This document shows, in pieces, positions 7,755 to 16,520 of a stretch of 57,909 nucleotides of DNA. A program made the translations under genes and the position numbers. Position 1 is the stretch's first letter; the number at the start of each line of letters is the position of its first letter. Location: positions 1 through 57,909 of IMG/VR virus record IMGVR_UViG_3300030430_001633; one strand, 5' to 3'. The DNA comes from a virus. The notes under the pieces were generated by a model. It saw only the letters and a list, made by a program, of their open reading frames with translations, did no database searches and was not told where the DNA came from.

Positions 7755-8663
7755 TTAGGCTCCAGGAGAACCAAACACACAACGGGGATCCGAAACACCG
7801 AAGCTATAACGCTCACGAGCCTTATAGCGGACGTTACCCGTATCGAAGTCGCCTTCCATAGAAGTCCTGATAGCTGCTCGCTCAAAGTGCTTGAAGCCAT
7901 TGGGTGCATCTGTCTTGATAAAGAACGCATCTGTATCAGTCAGGAAGTTGTTTACAACATAACCCTCAGGCAACATACCCATGTTGCGGAGAGCGTTGAT
8001 GTCGTTATCTGCGGTACCGACACGCATCGTTGATGCCATCAGACGCTCAGCAACGAACTGAAGCGCAGAAGGAATAATCAACTTACGACCCTGCACAGCG
8101 ATTTTCAGACCACGCTCATCAATGAACGCCGCGATATCAATCAACGACTGCTCAAGTGATGTTTCGTTAAGGTCTGCTGCGGTGCTGAGCTCATTACGGA
8201 ACGTGCCACCACCATTTGTGGGGTGGTCAGTAGCGCAGAGCTCTTTGCCGTCACCGATAGCAAAGGTGCTATCAAATGCGTTGTTAAGAACAGCAGCGGC
8301 CTTCACCTGCTTAGTGTTAGACATCGAACGAGCAAGCGCACGAGTATAACGAGAGCTCAGGCGGTCATAAAGGTTATCCTCTACAGCCTCCTCAGTAATC
8401 GCAAACGCGAGTGCAATAGTCTCGTGTGTATAACGAGCAGTAAACGATTCGTTCGCAGTATCGAATGAAACTGCTTGGCCTTCACCCTTGACAGGTGCAG
8501 CCCCGAATCCTGAAAGCATTACTTCCTCTTCAAAAGCCCGATCCGAAGTTTCGGTTTCAAAGATTTCAGTATGCTGGTTTTCGTAACGGTCATACTCCAT
8601 ACCGAAAAGAGCGTTCAATCCTGGCTCTAGTTCTTTGAGGAGTTGGGATCTTGCAATAGCCAT
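7755..8663 (-). CDS. Major capsid protein (HK97 fold, Mu gpT-like)
   Basis: A 302-residue protein that forms the icosahedral shell. Features that identify it: an N-arm with an acidic EEEVMLSGFG segment near residue 45, SFDTANESFTARYTHETIAL (typical of HK97-fold P-domain/E-loop borders), the ELCATDHPTNGGGTFRN motif near residue 140 shared with Mu gpT-like capsids, and VQGRKLIIPSALQFVAERLM in the A-domain region. It follows the decoration and scaffold genes and has its own strong terminator at 7711-7737, consistent with very high expression. No prohead protease is recognisable nearby. Confidence 0.88.
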   Translation of the reverse strand: MAIARSQLLKELEPGLNALFGMEYDRYENQHTEIFETETSDRAFEEEVMLSGFGAAPVKGEGQAVSFDTANESFTARYTHETIALAFAITEEAVEDNLYDRLSSRYTRALARSMSNTKQVKAAAVLNNAFDSTFAIGDGKELCATDHPTNGGGTFRNELSTAADLNETSLEQSLIDIAAFIDERGLKIAVQGRKLIIPSALQFVAERLMASTMRVGTADNDINALRNMGMLPEGYVVNNFLTDTDAFFIKTDAPNGFKHFERAAIRTSMEGDFDTGNVRYKARERYSFGVSDPRCVFGSPGA

Positions 8664-8675
8664 CTCTAGTCCTCC

Positions 8676-9290
8676 TTAAGCGATGCCAGTGGTTGAAGTA
8701 TGATGCGGGATATTCAGCTTCACTAGGAGGATCACTCCTGCTGAAGCATAGTCAATCCCAGGAACATCCTTGATACCCACAATCCGGAAATTATCCGAAG
8801 TAGTGGTGGCTCCTGCGGTAGAAACAGAAATCTCACCTGCGGAGATACCATTTGCAGTTTCAGAACCAAAGCCAGTGCCTTCTGCATTTGAGTGGATCAA
8901 AGCAGTTGCGGTTGCAAGGTCAGTCAGACTTGCATCAGCTTGGCACTCGTATACTTGATGAGGATCATCGTATACAAACACAGTTGCTTCTGTGCCAGAC
9001 TTCAAAGAAGCCGTTCCAGGATATTTATTATCGAAGGTTGGCGTACCGTCGAGTGCAGTGTATTCACACCCTGCCATAACACCTAGGATCGCTACCGAAC
9101 CACCATCTGCCGCACTTACATCCACGAGACCGTTAGAGAGGGGAATCACCATATCACCTTGATGGATCGCTGATGAGGAACCTGCTACACCCGGAATCTG
9201 TACTTTGTAAGGCGTCAAACCCATGGAATTGGCGTTCGAGCCTAGTTTGTTATGAGGACGCAAACCAAACGGCGAATCAGTATTTGCCAT
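8676..9290 (-). CDS. Capsid decoration/head structural protein
   Basis: A 204-residue protein starting MANTDSPFGLRPHNKLGSNA, the typical beginning of marine phage head decoration proteins encoded directly upstream of the major capsid protein. The body contains QIPGVAGSSSAIHQGDMVIP and ILGVMAGCEYTALDGTPTFD, both beta-rich. No catalytic residues are apparent. It is 12 bases before the capsid start and 19 bases after the gene at 9310-9768. Such proteins bind the outer capsid lattice and stabilise the expanded head; this is inferred from family resemblance and position. Confidence 0.7.
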   Translation of the reverse strand: MANTDSPFGLRPHNKLGSNANSMGLTPYKVQIPGVAGSSSAIHQGDMVIPLSNGLVDVSAADGGSVAILGVMAGCEYTALDGTPTFDNKYPGTASLKSGTEATVFVYDDPHQVYECQADASLTDLATATALIHSNAEGTGFGSETANGISAGEISVSTAGATTTSDNFRIVGIKDVPGIDYASAGVILLVKLNIPHHTSTTGIA

Positions 9291-9309
9291 GATTTTAGTC
9301 TCCTAACAA

Positions 9310-9768
9310 TTATTCGGAGTTGTTTCCGCTTCCGAAAGTTACACGAGATTGCCGCTCAGGTTTACTGATCGGCATGGATGGATGTTGTTCCCGCATAAGG
9401 TCATTGTCAACGGCAGTCATTTGATCACGCGTTTGACCGCGATAATAAGCATTGCGCTGTTCTCTAGACTCTACGGGGAACCTTGCGAGCACCAAACCGC
9501 CTACCCCAATCACTCCGGCGTGTTTGCCATCTTGAACAGTAGGGGCTTCAAAGTCTGGGTACTCTTCGGCGCGAACAAGATCAAAGCCTTCGCGTAGGCG
9601 AGCAGATAAGTTTTTCTTATCATCGTAACCCATGACTGATTCACGGATCCAACGATGAACAAATCCCTCTGGAGGATCTGGAGCGTCTAGTTGAGACGGT
9701 GGACGCCACGGTGTAGCGCGGCTAGTTTTTTCCCTAGTCTGGGAAGTGCGTGGGGTTCTTTCGGTCAT
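9310..9768 (-). CDS. Conserved protein between scaffold and decoration genes
   Basis: A 152-residue charged protein starting MTERTPRTSQTREK. The ATG at 9768 has GAGG six bases upstream; the upstream GTG at 9780 overlaps the scaffold stop and is less likely. The conserved part is PWRPPSQLDAPDPPEGFVHR, WIRESVMGYDDKKNLSARLR and EGFDLVRAEEYPDFE. Proteins with this W-R-P-P-S ... F-V-H-R-W-I-R pattern recur in marine phages at this position. Function unknown; a head-assembly or virion role is inferred from location. Confidence 0.6.
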   Translation of the reverse strand: MTERTPRTSQTREKTSRATPWRPPSQLDAPDPPEGFVHRWIRESVMGYDDKKNLSARLREGFDLVRAEEYPDFEAPTVQDGKHAGVIGVGGLVLARFPVESREQRNAYYRGQTRDQMTAVDNDLMREQHPSMPISKPERQSRVTFGSGNNSE

Positions 9769-9776
9769 CACCTTCC

Positions 9777-10670
9777 TCACGATTCTTGCAGACGCAAAAG
9801 CTGTCTTGCATATTGTTCATTAGTTATACCAAGTTTACGAGCGATTGCAACTTGAGATTCTGTTAGCTTTACAGATTTTTTATTTGACCTTTGTGCATTA
9901 CGATTAGCACCGGCTACTACCGGCCCAGAGCTTCTGGCTTGTTTAGCCCCGAACTTGTGTGGAAACTCGCTGCGTATCCGTGTATCGAGCTCTTGGTAGT
10001 ACTCATCACTCTGTGGGTCAAAACCCTCAGTTTCTATCAAACTTTTGTGGATACTAAAAGCTGTCAGAGTCATCGGTTCATCTGTACCAAACCATTCATT
10101 CTTATCAGCCCACGCCTGCGCTTTAGGGTCAATCTGAGCTGGTGCCTGTGGCTGTGCTACCTGAGGCTGCTCTGCGACTTGTTGCGCTTGTGCCTCGCGT
10201 TGTCGCTTAACATAAGCAAGCCGCTCGTTATCTTGCGCTAATTTTGCTAAAGCTGTTTGTGCTTCTACCTGTGCGTCAATATCTCCACGATCAATTGCTT
10301 CACGCAAACCATTGCGTAAAGATTGTTCCTGATAAGCTACACGGTTCTCAAACTCAGTAACAAAAGACTCATCTAATGATTGAGTTTTCTTGGATGAATC
10401 ATCGAGTTGTTTTTGTACAGACTGAGCGTATTCTAGTGCAGCTTTTTCTCGTCTTTCAGCTTCACGCATTTTTGCTGTGAGCTTACTAATCCGTTTCTGC
10501 ACACTTTCGCTATACGACTCTAATTCATCATCAGAGGCTTTTGCTTGTTCTTCTACAACCTCAGCTTCTACAGATTCTTCTTGAGGTTTTTCTTCTTTCT
10601 CAACCTCAACTTCTACTGTGTCTTCTTCAAAGAGCTCGTCTTGGGCTTCTTTTTGCATGGTAGACTCCAT
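9777..10670 (-). CDS. Scaffolding protein
   Basis: A 297-residue protein typical of podovirus internal scaffolds. It has an acidic N-terminus (residues 10-60, many Glu/Val), a long coiled coil at about residues 60-170 (EREKAALEYAQSVQKQ and following), a Gln/Ala/Pro linker, a conserved globular part (WADKNEWFGTDEPMTLTAFS, then the SEFPHKFG stretch) and a basic C-terminal helix-turn-helix that would bind capsid protein. It lies immediately upstream of the decoration and capsid genes. Its job is to nucleate and size the procapsid, then leave before packaging. Confidence 0.85.
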   Translation of the reverse strand: MESTMQKEAQDELFEEDTVEVEVEKEEKPQEESVEAEVVEEQAKASDDELESYSESVQKRISKLTAKMREAERREKAALEYAQSVQKQLDDSSKKTQSLDESFVTEFENRVAYQEQSLRNGLREAIDRGDIDAQVEAQTALAKLAQDNERLAYVKRQREAQAQQVAEQPQVAQPQAPAQIDPKAQAWADKNEWFGTDEPMTLTAFSIHKSLIETEGFDPQSDEYYQELDTRIRSEFPHKFGAKQARSSGPVVAGANRNAQRSNKKSVKLTESQVAIARKLGITNEQYARQLLRLQES

Positions 10671-10673
10671 GGT

Positions 10674-11108
10674 TTAAACGTGCAAAATATCTTCGGGGTC
10701 ATTGATAGTGGCAAGGATCTCGTCATCATTAAGAAGACGCACCTCACCACCTTCAATCTTAAAACGACTTCCTGCGTATCTACCAAAAATCACCCAGTCA
10801 CCTTCTTCACACCAAGGTTTCCAGTTCTTAGTAGGATCCACAGGGTCACCAAATTTTTGGGGATCTTTGTATGCAAGGGGGCCGACTTTGAGCACAAAGC
10901 CACAAACTGTAGCAAGTGCCTCGCGTTCTATCGCTTGGTCGGGTAGGATAACGCCGCCGTCTGTTTTCTTTTTACCCTTAAAAGGTAATATCAAAATACG
11001 CCAGCCTGTCGGTTGCGGCAGTTTTTCTAAGGCAGGGGTTTCGGGGGTTTTTGCTTCTTTAGCTTTTTGTTTAGCAATATAATCTGGTACGAGAAGTGTT
11101 TTACTCAT
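10674..11108 (-). CDS. GroES-like co-chaperonin (Cpn10 family)
   Basis: A 144-residue protein whose middle matches the Cpn10 fold: PTGWRILILPFKGKKKTDGG then VILPDQAIEREALATVCGFV, with a VGPLAY turn, a GDWVIFGRYAGSRFKI segment and RLLNDDEILATI at the end. The K-x-T-D-G-G-V-I-L-P stretch corresponds to the mobile loop that binds GroEL. It is longer than GroES (about 97 residues) because of an N-terminal extension and an insert (YKDPQKFGDPVDPTKNWKPW). Placed directly before scaffold and capsid genes, it probably helps the host chaperonin fold the capsid protein, as T4 gp31 does. Confidence 0.8.
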   Translation of the reverse strand: MSKTLLVPDYIAKQKAKEAKTPETPALEKLPQPTGWRILILPFKGKKKTDGGVILPDQAIEREALATVCGFVLKVGPLAYKDPQKFGDPVDPTKNWKPWCEEGDWVIFGRYAGSRFKIEGGEVRLLNDDEILATINDPEDILHV

Positions 11109-11301
11109 CTATATCTGACACCTTTTTTAGCAGGTCTTTAAGATCCTGTTCAGTTTGTGCAAGTTCACCGAGACGAGCTCGGAGTTCCTTGAAAGCAGTA
11201 AAGTCCGCTACAGCACCATGACAAATGGTTTCTTGTATTGAACTTTTCCGTTCGCGCATCATCTTAAGCATATTTTCATATATGTAAAGATCATTCGACA
11301 T
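11101..11301 (-). CDS. Small coiled-coil protein
   Basis: A 66-residue, mostly helical charged protein (YIYENMLKMMRERKSSIQET; C-terminal ELRARLGELAQTEQDLKDLL with heptad-like leucines). It overlaps the lysozyme gene by 11 bases upstream and the co-chaperonin gene by 8 bases downstream. Small helical proteins of this kind are found beside lysozyme genes in marine phages; no function is known. Confidence 0.6.
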   Translation of the reverse strand: MSNDLYIYENMLKMMRERKSSIQETICHGAVADFTAFKELRARLGELAQTEQDLKDLLKKVSDIDE

Positions 11302-11743
11302 CAGTCAACGCTCTCATGCGTTTTACGAGCCGTTTAGCTCTATTCGGCACTTGATCGTGCCAGCGGCTATCTACCATCTCATCAGCAGCGCGATTCCAAT
11401 CCCGTGCATCCACACCAGCTTTCATACCTTTAAATTTAGATAAGCGTGGTCGCCCCATGTTGAACATCATATTCGCGATGATAAGTTGGCACTCTTCTGG
11501 CAGCTCATCAAAATCATCATACAAAACTTTGCACTCATCTAGAGTTGAAGCGATGTCGAGACTAAATACTTGGCGTACTCGCTCTTCATCTACAGGGGTG
11601 CCTACCGCCTGACCATACTCAGGGTCTTGTTCTACTACGAGGTGGCCGATGCCGAACGTCGGCAACCCTAAATGATCAAGATACACTTCAAACTTACAGC
11701 CTTCATCCTCTGCAAGTTCTTCACGCAATTTGTCTTTGTTCAT
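11291..11743 (-). CDS. T4-type lysozyme (endolysin, GH24)
   Basis: A 150-residue muramidase that cleaves peptidoglycan at the end of infection. The catalytic triad lines up exactly with T4 lysozyme: Glu14 (in EDEG), Asp23 (in YLDHLG) and Thr29 (in LPTFGIGH), each offset by three from T4 E11, D20 and T26. The conserved FGIGHLV and the later NMMFNMG segment support the fold. No signal peptide is visible, so export depends on a holin; candidate holins are encoded just upstream (11889-12735). Confidence 0.88.
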   Translation of the reverse strand: MNKDKLREELAEDEGCKFEVYLDHLGLPTFGIGHLVVEQDPEYGQAVGTPVDEERVRQVFSLDIASTLDECKVLYDDFDELPEECQLIIANMMFNMGRPRLSKFKGMKAGVDARDWNRAADEMVDSRWHDQVPNRAKRLVKRMRALTDVE

Positions 11744-11892
11744 TTTTTCCTCTTACTCGCCGCACCACCACGTTTTTTAGCAGTTCGTGCAGCAGCCTTA
11801 AAATCTGCTGCGCTTGGTGCGCCCTTCTCTCCGGGTTTCCGCATACGCTTACCGCTTTTTCTGCGTTTGTGTATGTTTCTGTACAAACTCAT
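11740..11892 (-). CDS. 50-residue basic protein between holin and lysozyme genes
   Basis: A gene found by reading the gap. ATG at 11892 overlaps the upstream stop by 4 bases (ATGA) and its stop overlaps the lysozyme start in the same way, so the three genes are tightly coupled. The product MSLYRNIHKRRKSGKRMRKP, then GEKGAPSAADFKAAARTAKK, ends in a Lys/Arg tail. The KRMRKPGEKGAPSAADF pattern recurs in marine phage genomes. Very basic, no membrane segment; function unknown. Confidence 0.7.
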   Translation of the reverse strand: MSLYRNIHKRRKSGKRMRKPGEKGAPSAADFKAAARTAKKRGGAASKRKK

Positions 11893-12293
11893 TTTGTTAA
11901 CCCTTTCGCTTTCTCATATGTCCGCATACCACCTAGCCCCAACATACCCATCAGCACTGTAAGTAAACTGCCCATATCAAACTCTGGGAGTTGTTCTGGT
12001 GTTACAGGTATTTCGGGGAAGGTCATCATCGCAAACACCACTATCGGGTGTAGGATAAAATGATAAGCAAGAGCAACACCACAAGTCCAGCCGATAAAAG
12101 GTCTCCAACCCGCAACGAATATACTTCTATGCTGAGCTTCTGCTTTATTGACTTCCACTTGAGCCATCGCTGACTCATGTGCATGTTTTTCAGCCATTGT
12201 AGCAATTTCATGAGCTAACTTCGCCTTCTGATCTTTGTCTTCAACAAACTTATCTAGCAGCCCTGTAACGGGGCCAATCAACGCTTGAATCAT
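11889..12293 (-). CDS. Holin-like membrane protein (3-TM gene-transfer-agent holin family)
   Basis: A 134-residue protein with an N-terminal amphipathic/helical region rich in Glu/Lys/His (residues 12-57), then SIFVAGWRPFIGWTCGVALA, a W-R-P-x-x-G-W pattern typical of the 3-TM holin family, a second hydrophobic stretch (YHFILHPIVVFAMMTF) and a third near residues 107-121 (GSLLTVLMGMLGLGGM). Such proteins form lesions in the inner membrane to release endolysin. Its position two genes before the lysozyme fits that role. Confidence 0.72.
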   Translation of the reverse strand: MIQALIGPVTGLLDKFVEDKDQKAKLAHEIATMAEKHAHESAMAQVEVNKAEAQHRSIFVAGWRPFIGWTCGVALAYHFILHPIVVFAMMTFPEIPVTPEQLPEFDMGSLLTVLMGMLGLGGMRTYEKAKGLTK

Positions 12294-12526
12294 CTGTCAT
12301 ATATCCTTACTGTTTTAGGGTCTACGGTACGGGGTACACAATAAGCCGTAACTCTATCCTTTGGGTCTAAATACGCGCTGTATTGATAATTACCATACCG
12401 CTTCACTACTTGACTCGCATACCAGTTGCAATCTGTAATAGATCTCCAATACATATTTCCAGATTCTAGTTTGCGAAACTCACCCGTGCCTAAATACACA
12501 AGTAACAAAAACACATCCACGGTCAT
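12290..12526 (-). CDS. Small secreted or membrane-anchored protein
   Basis: A 78-residue protein with a hydrophobic N-terminus (MTVDVFLLLVYLGTG) that could act as a signal anchor. It is followed by GEFRKLESGNMYWRSITDCN, two cysteines (about residues 33 and 63) and a basic C-terminus. It sits between two holin-like membrane proteins, so a lysis accessory role (for example spanin-like) is conceivable, but no Rz/Rz1 signature such as a lipobox or long coiled coil is present. Conserved in marine phages; function unknown. Confidence 0.55.
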   Translation of the reverse strand: MTVDVFLLLVYLGTGEFRKLESGNMYWRSITDCNWYASQVVKRYGNYQYSAYLDPKDRVTAYCVPRTVDPKTVRIYDR

Positions 12527-12528
12527 GC

Positions 12529-12735
12529 TTATTCGCCTTTGTGTTCATGCCCCATCCATATCCCAAAAACACCAGTCATGACACCCATCACAACAGAAAC
12601 AAAAGCAGACTGTGAAGCTGTTGGCTCTGGTAAAGACATAAACCATTCAGCACACCGCCAAGACATAGCTGTGCTTACCAACATCATAAAACGTGGCAGA
12701 ACCTTCCATTTAAGGAACTGCTCAACAGTTATCAC
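12529..12735 (-). CDS. Small two-helix membrane protein, holin candidate
   Basis: A 68-residue protein with two probable membrane segments (about residues 13-32, VLPRFMMLVSTAMSWRCAEW, and 44-61, SAFVSVVMGVMTGVFGIW) and a short charged C-terminus (GHEHKGE). This is the layout of class II holins. It belongs to the same lysis cluster as the 3-TM protein and the lysozyme. Which of the two acts as holin or as modulator cannot be decided from sequence. Confidence 0.6.
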   Translation of the reverse strand: MITVEQFLKWKVLPRFMMLVSTAMSWRCAEWFMSLPEPTASQSAFVSVVMGVMTGVFGIWMGHEHKGE

Positions 12736-13088
12736 TTAACACCCCTAAATTTTATTCCCCGTAGCGCAGCACCAGCTCCCCGTGAGATACCAGCATTTGT
12801 AGCTCGATTGCTAGTAGCATCCATCACAGCTTCGCCGCCTGAGGCGAGCTTGACGCCCCTGCCTTTGAGAATATCTGCCCGAGTGACTTTACCATCGCCT
12901 GTAAGGTCAGGGAATCCACCTTTTTTCATTTTCACTCTACCGCCTCCTGCTTTCTTTTTCCTCCCTGTTTTAGCATCATAGCCAAACTCGAGGAACATCA
13001 TTTGCTCAATCTCTTGTACCTTATCATCATCGCCAGCGGCAATGGCATCATTAAGCTGGTCTTTAAGTTGTGCTACTCGTTCTGACAT
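12732..13088 (-). CDS. Basic protein with dockerin/EF-hand-like motif
   Basis: A 118-residue protein. The N-terminal 35 residues form an acidic helical segment. A KKKAGGGRVKMKKGG linker leads to FPDLTGDGKVTRADILKGRG, which matches a dockerin/EF-hand calcium loop (Asp, Gly-Asp-Gly, Asp at suitable spacing). The C-terminus is Gly/Arg-rich and ends GIKFRGVK. This calcium-loop module is common in marine phage late genes; its binding partner is unknown. Overlaps the membrane-protein gene downstream by 4 bases. Confidence 0.6.
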   Translation of the reverse strand: MSERVAQLKDQLNDAIAAGDDDKVQEIEQMMFLEFGYDAKTGRKKKAGGGRVKMKKGGFPDLTGDGKVTRADILKGRGVKLASGGEAVMDATSNRATNAGISRGAGAALRGIKFRGVK

Positions 13089-13098
13089 TTAGGCCTCC

Positions 13099-14136
13099 TT
13101 AAATACCCACTTTGGGTGTTTGCGAACCAAGCATCTGCTCACTATAAAATTCAAGCAAAGTTTTATCAGTGAGCGGGTCGGCAAACCCACCCATAGGCTT
13201 ATCGCCCACTCTTTCCGGCATCGGGTTGTCGCCAAACATAGTAATAAGTGGCCTTGTATCAACGCCTTCAAATACTGATCGTGTAGGTGGAGTGAACACC
13301 CCAACATCTGATTGACTCTGCAGATAATTATCTATCTTGGCACGATTAAGATCTCTTGCTTTATCGCGCTCATACTGCTCCCCAAACATCCTATCCATGC
13401 GAGCATCAAACTCTGCATCAGTCTCTGCGGCATAATCAGGAGGAACAGATGTTGGTCTTGCTGCTATTCTAGTAAAACCACTCGGTGCGATAGTATTAGG
13501 TGTAAACTCTATTTCTGGTATTGGCGCATCATCTGGGCGACCTGTAAACTCGATGGAGGGTATCGTCTCGTTTACCGGAGATGCTGGCTCTGTGGCTGCT
13601 TGATTAGCTGCGAGACGGTTCGCAATAGTTACAGCTAATTGCGATGCCTGAGGCAAGCCAAGAGCTGTTGGCACTGCACTCAATATACCTAATGGGGTTT
13701 TTCTTCCTGGAACCACATTATCATAAACATTTTTTAAAAACGGTTTAGAAGTATCATACCCTATGGCTTTAAGTGCTTTGTCACCCACACTCGGTGAAGT
13801 AATACCAAAGGCCTCTTGTTTATCGCCATAACGATTCGCTAAAATATCTTGGGCATTTTGATTTGTATAGCTGTCCGCAAAAACATTTACGCCAGCATCA
13901 ATATCACGATTAATTTTTTCTACGAGTGCTTCAATGCCTGAAGGCTGGTTACCCTCTGTACGGCTTCCAGGACCGTCTTGCCGACCTCTACCCGCACTAG
14001 ACCTGCTGCTCCTACCTGCGCTGGCGCGGCCTCCCCCTCTACCACCACGGGGTCCTCCCCCACCACGCGAGCTGCTTCTGCCAGAAGGGTCTCTCGCCCT
14101 AGAAGATTCCCTTTCCCCCGCAAAACCGCGTGGCAT
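13099..14136 (-). CDS. Hypothetical virion-associated protein with Arg/Gly/Ser-rich N-terminus
   Basis: A 345-residue protein. The first 60 residues are an extremely Arg/Gly/Ser-rich disordered tail. Residues 65-180 hold helical segments (IEALVEKINRDIDAGVNVFA; GILSAVPTALGLPQASQLAV) and a short hydrophobic stretch. The rest is Pro/Thr-rich and ends KVGI. It directly follows the portal gene, sharing one base at 14136. The disordered basic tail suggests binding to DNA or to acidic capsid proteins. I do not recognise the family. Confidence 0.55.
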   Translation of the reverse strand: MPRGFAGERESSRARDPSGRSSSRGGGGPRGGRGGGRASAGRSSRSSAGRGRQDGPGSRTEGNQPSGIEALVEKINRDIDAGVNVFADSYTNQNAQDILANRYGDKQEAFGITSPSVGDKALKAIGYDTSKPFLKNVYDNVVPGRKTPLGILSAVPTALGLPQASQLAVTIANRLAANQAATEPASPVNETIPSIEFTGRPDDAPIPEIEFTPNTIAPSGFTRIAARPTSVPPDYAAETDAEFDARMDRMFGEQYERDKARDLNRAKIDNYLQSQSDVGVFTPPTRSVFEGVDTRPLITMFGDNPMPERVGDKPMGGFADPLTDKTLLEFYSEQMLGSQTPKVGI

Positions 14137-16520
14137 TATTGTCCCCTCTGGTTTTGTTGCTGCCGTTGAATAGCGATCTGCGCTCGCATATTGGCAATAT
14201 CCTCTGTTGAAGCTATGCGCTCACGGGCGATATCAGCATTTTCTTGGCGAGCTTGTGCATCAAGCTGAAGTTTTTGTTGGTCGTTCTGGTTATCCATTTG
14301 CATTTCACGTTCGCGCAATGCCAACTCTTGTTTCTTAATTTCTACCAGCGGGTCACTCTGTGGCTGCGGCGGCTGCTGTTGCTGGAACTCTGCCATAAGC
14401 TGCGCTTGGATTTGTGCAATAGCTGCGGCCTGTGCTTCAGGTGGCTGTTGCTGCATCTGCGGGTTAGTAGCCATTTGTTGTTGATAAACAACTTGCGCCT
14501 TCATACCAATATGCTCGTAGATATGTTTTTCTAACGTCAGCAATATCGGCGGCTGCATTTGCGCTACCCGCGATTGCATATAAGCTAAATGCACAGCGAT
14601 ATGTGCATCATGGTCTTGGTCTGGGAATGCTTGCATTTTACCCTGCCCACCAGCCGCCTGACTGGCAAACTGGTTTTCAGCAGCAGGATCCATCGGCTGT
14701 GGTTGTGGCTCAGGTTTCAAAACCTGCTCAACATTATCTACACCTAATGCTTCGTATACTCGGCGATATGCCTCACGCAAATTGTGCATCTCTGGTGCAG
14801 CGGTAGCTAATTTGAGTTGTTCCTGTGCTAAAACTACCCTTTGTGACATACTGAAGATATTTGGGTCACTCACGGGGATAATATCTACCCGTGCGTCAAA
14901 ATCAGTAGCCTTAATCTGCACATCGGGGCGAACTTCGTATGGATACGGGGTAGGGTCTTCAGCAAATAACCGTGCAAGCATCTTTAATTCTTGTTTCAGG
15001 CTCGTATGCAGCCTTTTATGCACCGCACTTATGATTTTTGCGCCACGTTCTAGTAGTGCGATGGTAGTGCCAACCGGCATCTCTTGTCTGCTATCACCAA
15101 CACCAATATCTGTAGTGCCAATAAATCGTTGGGCAGACTCAATTACAAAACCCATTAGCTGAAACAGTGTGCCAGACGGCTCTTTGTAGGGCAAAGCCAT
15201 CAAACTTGTGCGAATATCGCCTCCAGGGATGTCAATATCCCTAAATTCTCCCGGATGGAGAGGCATTTGTTCATCGGCAATCCGCAACCCGCGAGCTTTA
15301 AATCCTGCTGGCATATTACTCAGCGTTCCAGAGTCAATAAGCTGCCGTAAATTGGCCGTAGCTGTCCTACTCAAGTTTCCAAGCAGGTGAATTAGGCCAA
15401 AACCATAAAAACCAAGTCCTGGAGTGAACTTATATTGAACAAAATGAGGTATTTTCTTCTTCATTTTATCATTTTGTGCAAAATTTCGCCGCACAGACAA
15501 AACTTCGTCACTATCTGCGCTCACTGTGGCGATATAAGGCAGTTTTATGCCTGTTTCTTCATTATCCTCGCCTACATCGGGATATTCTTCAAGGTCTAGA
15601 TAACAATGGCACTCATACAAAGTTACTTCTTCGCTATCACCAGCAGCTTCACGGCCTGATAATTCATCATAAGCCTCGCGCACATCGTCAGTTTCGGTAG
15701 TATTATCGCCTTTTACCTCTAAATCGCGGTAAAAACCGTTTACTTGGAGTTTACGAAGTTCATTTTTTGACATCCGAATGATGTGAGTCACACGTTCTGC
15801 TGATGCCAAATCAGTTGCCGTGTACGGTGCAACAATATCTTCAGCCGGAACAAACTTACTTACCGGCCTACCGAGCACATCATCACGGTAAATTTTCTTA
15901 AAAGCACTGCCACTCAAGCCCAAATAGTAAAGCATCTGGTCATATTCAGGCTCGTATTCTTCCATCTCATACATAATTTGGTAATTCATGTAATCTTGGA
16001 CGCGTTTTGCCTGTGCTTCTACTTCTGGAGTAGCTTCACCAACAATATTTCCGCGCACTGGCCCACCACTGGGCAACATCTCTTTATATGCACCAGCTTG
16101 AAACTGCGTTACAGCTTCATTTAATATGGGGTGGATAACACCAGTAGCACCATCAAACGGTTCAGTACGGTTCTCATACTTCAAACCGAGTAATTCTAAA
16201 CCGTTTGTATAAGTTTCTACCCATTCATCACGGCTAGTCTTATCATCATCAACACTTTGACTCACATAACTAGCAATATCAGCTAATGTATCATCACTCA
16301 GTGAATCTACCAGATTGCCATAAAAATCATCTGGCTCTTCACCCACTGGGCTATCTTTACCAAAAACTACCTCTACACCACCTTCTTCAGACGGCTCAAC
16401 TGTAATTTCTAAAAAATCTGCTTCTTTCTCAAGCAGGGCATCTTCTACACCACTAAAGGTATCATCAGGGGCTTGGATTAAAGAACGGTCAATGTTACTC
16501 GGGCGCGGGTTTGTTGCCAT
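14136..16520 (-). CDS. Portal protein (podovirus type)
   Basis: A 794-residue protein that forms the dodecameric DNA channel at one capsid vertex. The acidic N-terminus (to about residue 80) is followed by a conserved portal core (SRDEWVETYTNGLELLGLKY, EPFDGATGVIHPILNEAVTQ, then a YYLGLSGSAFKKIYRD region). The C-terminus from about residue 640 is a Gln/Met-rich helical region (MAEFQQQQPPQPQ and following) typical of the barrel/tail of large podoviral portals. The length is similar to P22 gp1 (725 residues). Directly downstream of the terminase large subunit and sharing one base with it at 16520. Confidence 0.87.
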   Translation of the reverse strand: MATNPRPSNIDRSLIQAPDDTFSGVEDALLEKEADFLEITVEPSEEGGVEVVFGKDSPVGEEPDDFYGNLVDSLSDDTLADIASYVSQSVDDDKTSRDEWVETYTNGLELLGLKYENRTEPFDGATGVIHPILNEAVTQFQAGAYKEMLPSGGPVRGNIVGEATPEVEAQAKRVQDYMNYQIMYEMEEYEPEYDQMLYYLGLSGSAFKKIYRDDVLGRPVSKFVPAEDIVAPYTATDLASAERVTHIIRMSKNELRKLQVNGFYRDLEVKGDNTTETDDVREAYDELSGREAAGDSEEVTLYECHCYLDLEEYPDVGEDNEETGIKLPYIATVSADSDEVLSVRRNFAQNDKMKKKIPHFVQYKFTPGLGFYGFGLIHLLGNLSRTATANLRQLIDSGTLSNMPAGFKARGLRIADEQMPLHPGEFRDIDIPGGDIRTSLMALPYKEPSGTLFQLMGFVIESAQRFIGTTDIGVGDSRQEMPVGTTIALLERGAKIISAVHKRLHTSLKQELKMLARLFAEDPTPYPYEVRPDVQIKATDFDARVDIIPVSDPNIFSMSQRVVLAQEQLKLATAAPEMHNLREAYRRVYEALGVDNVEQVLKPEPQPQPMDPAAENQFASQAAGGQGKMQAFPDQDHDAHIAVHLAYMQSRVAQMQPPILLTLEKHIYEHIGMKAQVVYQQQMATNPQMQQQPPEAQAAAIAQIQAQLMAEFQQQQPPQPQSDPLVEIKKQELALREREMQMDNQNDQQKLQLDAQARQENADIARERIASTEDIANMRAQIAIQRQQQNQRGQ

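Noticed and set aside
13089-13307. Minus-strand 72-codon frame overlapping the 13099-14136 gene
   Set aside because: Out of frame within a longer gene that follows the portal; composition and lack of a ribosome site mark it as spurious.
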